Below are positions 4,837 to 5,284 of a stretch of 5,284 nucleotides of DNA, in pieces; positions within the stretch are counted from its first letter, which is position 1; the number at the start of each line of letters is the position of its first letter. The stretch covers positions 1 to 5,284 of the forward strand of contig BBFD01000286.1 in assembly GCA_001313065.1 (NCBI GenBank), in the 5' to 3' direction. The stretch comes from Silvimonas sp. JCM 19000 (GTDB lineage: Bacteria > Pseudomonadota > Gammaproteobacteria > Burkholderiales > Chitinibacteraceae). The position numbers and the translations under genes were made by a program. Below the pieces are notes generated by a model. That model had not been told where the DNA came from and searched no databases. It worked only from the letters and a program-made list of their open reading frames with translations.

Positions 4837-5139
4837 TGCTGTTTGGGGTCTGTTTGGCAGGAGCCGAGGCATCAGCATGGGCCACCACCTTGCAAGGCCC
4901 GTTTTTTTTATGTTAAAAAAAAGGGGACCTGGTTGAGCTGGTAGTATGTATCGACGACGGAAGCAATGTTTTTTTTCAAGTAAAGACAAAGAATGGCAAA
5001 ACCGGCTATATGTACAATTTGCAATACAAAGTAGTACGCCGGTTCAATTTTTTCGATCGAAGAAATCAATAGTTTATTTGCTCACCCCGTTAGCAAAGCG
5101 CAATGCCACGTCATGGCCATTGAATATGCCACTAAATAA
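4818..5139 (+). pseudogene. secreted SH3-like domain protein, broken
   Basis: From GTG 4818 the frame gives RALLFLLFGVCLAGAEASA, which looks like a signal peptide with an A-S-A cleavage site, then WATTLQGPFF. A TAA at 4914-4916 lies between a T8 run (4902-4909) and an A8 run (4915-4922). The same frame then continues KKGDLVELVVCIDDGSNVFF and QVKTKNGKTGYMYNLQYKVV. The KKGD-x-VE and V-x-T-x-x-GKTGY-x-Y words are typical of bacterial SH3 (SH3b) domains, which often bind cell wall. It stops at TAG 5070-5072, but removing one T from T6 (5048-5053) gives SIEEINSLFAHPVSKAQCHV and MAIEYATK to TAA 5137-5139. A shorter product from ATG 4910 is also possible with one A fewer. The SH3-like segment is the firm part; the signal peptide could be chance because it begins inside the terminator hairpin. 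Confidence 0.5.
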
Positions 5140-5267
5140 CACCAGATTTCAGAACTATCGGCGAACCGCCCGAACAGGGATCGACGGCGTTATGCAGGAA
5201 GACTCTCTTTTCGGAATAGGCTAACCCTCAATATAACAATCCAAGCCAGTTTATGAGAGGCCGGGAG
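5140..5267. other. intergenic stretch without a clear gene
   Basis: I see no gene supported by start signals. Two short plus frames cross it (TIGEPPEQGSTALCRKTLFS and RTGIDGVMQEDSLFGIG), but without motifs or ribosome sites. Confidence 0.4.
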
Positions 5268-5284
5268 ATGACTAAAAGAACTGC
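5268..5284 (+). CDS. possible start of a further gene, cut by the window edge
   Basis: ATG 5268 is preceded by GAGAGG (5255-5260) at 7 bases, a reasonable ribosome site, and reads MTKRT before the window ends. Too little is present to name it. Confidence 0.3.

Noticed and set aside
4879..4909. GGGCC ... GGCCC hairpin followed by T8, read as a terminator
   Set aside because: The stem is only 5 bp with a 12-base loop and it lies within the signal-peptide/SH3 frame; the T8 fits the general run excess of the region. It cannot be excluded but is not listed as a feature.
4946..5224. 92-aa frame MYRRRKQCFFSSKDKEWQNR...
   Set aside because: It is out of frame with the SH3-like segment on the same strand and shows no domain or start signal.
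1..5284. CRISPR arrays, tRNA/rRNA genes, transposases, integrase sites
   Set aside because: I saw no regularly spaced repeats, no tRNA or rRNA consensus and no transposase motifs; the only inverted repeats are the terminator hairpins and a short 8-bp pair at 3428/3486.

Overview
The window looks like the accessory end of an Rhs (YD-repeat) polymorphic-toxin locus in a Gram-negative bacterium, most likely a beta- or gammaproteobacterium. The clues are the Rhs core ending (MPGQYWDKE, then DPYIGRYIQSDPIGLGGG, then GNPLLYTDPTG) and, at the left edge, the start of an RND-efflux-type membrane fusion protein. Genus cannot be read from this sequence.

Layout. Bases 1-161 (minus strand) hold the N-terminus of a membrane-anchored periplasmic adaptor resembling MdtA. 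Bases 162-526 hold no convincing gene, only a possible toxin tail. From 527 to 4778 every recognisable gene is on the plus strand and forms a chain of orphan toxin-tip/immunity cassettes. Cassette 1 is a broken immunity-type gene (527-1156). Cassette 2 is an Rhs hinge scar with almost no toxin (1159-1307) plus a frameshifted helical immunity-type gene (1310-1838). Cassette 3 is a toxin C-terminal tail (1834-2038), an intact 159-aa immunity-type gene (2043-2522) and a terminator. Cassette 4 is an Rhs hinge with a damaged toxin tip (2563-2978), a four-helix membrane protein (3029-3360) and a hairpin terminator (3522-3556). Cassette 5 is a small broken two-helix membrane protein (3657-3832), an Rhs core end with hinge and toxin tip (3833-4425), a DUF4288-like immunity candidate (4443-4778) and a terminator. 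Then follows a broken secreted SH3-like protein (4818-5139), about 130 bases with nothing clear, and a possible new gene start at 5268.

How the parts would work together. In Rhs systems a large delivery protein ends in a conserved hinge followed by a variable toxin, and the next gene neutralises that toxin. Here only tips and downstream genes remain. Such orphan cassettes are known to serve as a reservoir for recombination with a full rhs gene and as extra immunity against relatives. No full rhs core is in the window; one could lie outside it.

The strongest unexplained signal is that nearly every gene carries a frameshift at or next to a short single-base run, and each can be repaired by removing one or two bases. 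The region is also very rich in 7-8-base A and T runs. This is either genuine decay or slippage in disused cassettes, or insertion-type sequencing error. That choice decides whether the genes marked as broken are really broken.
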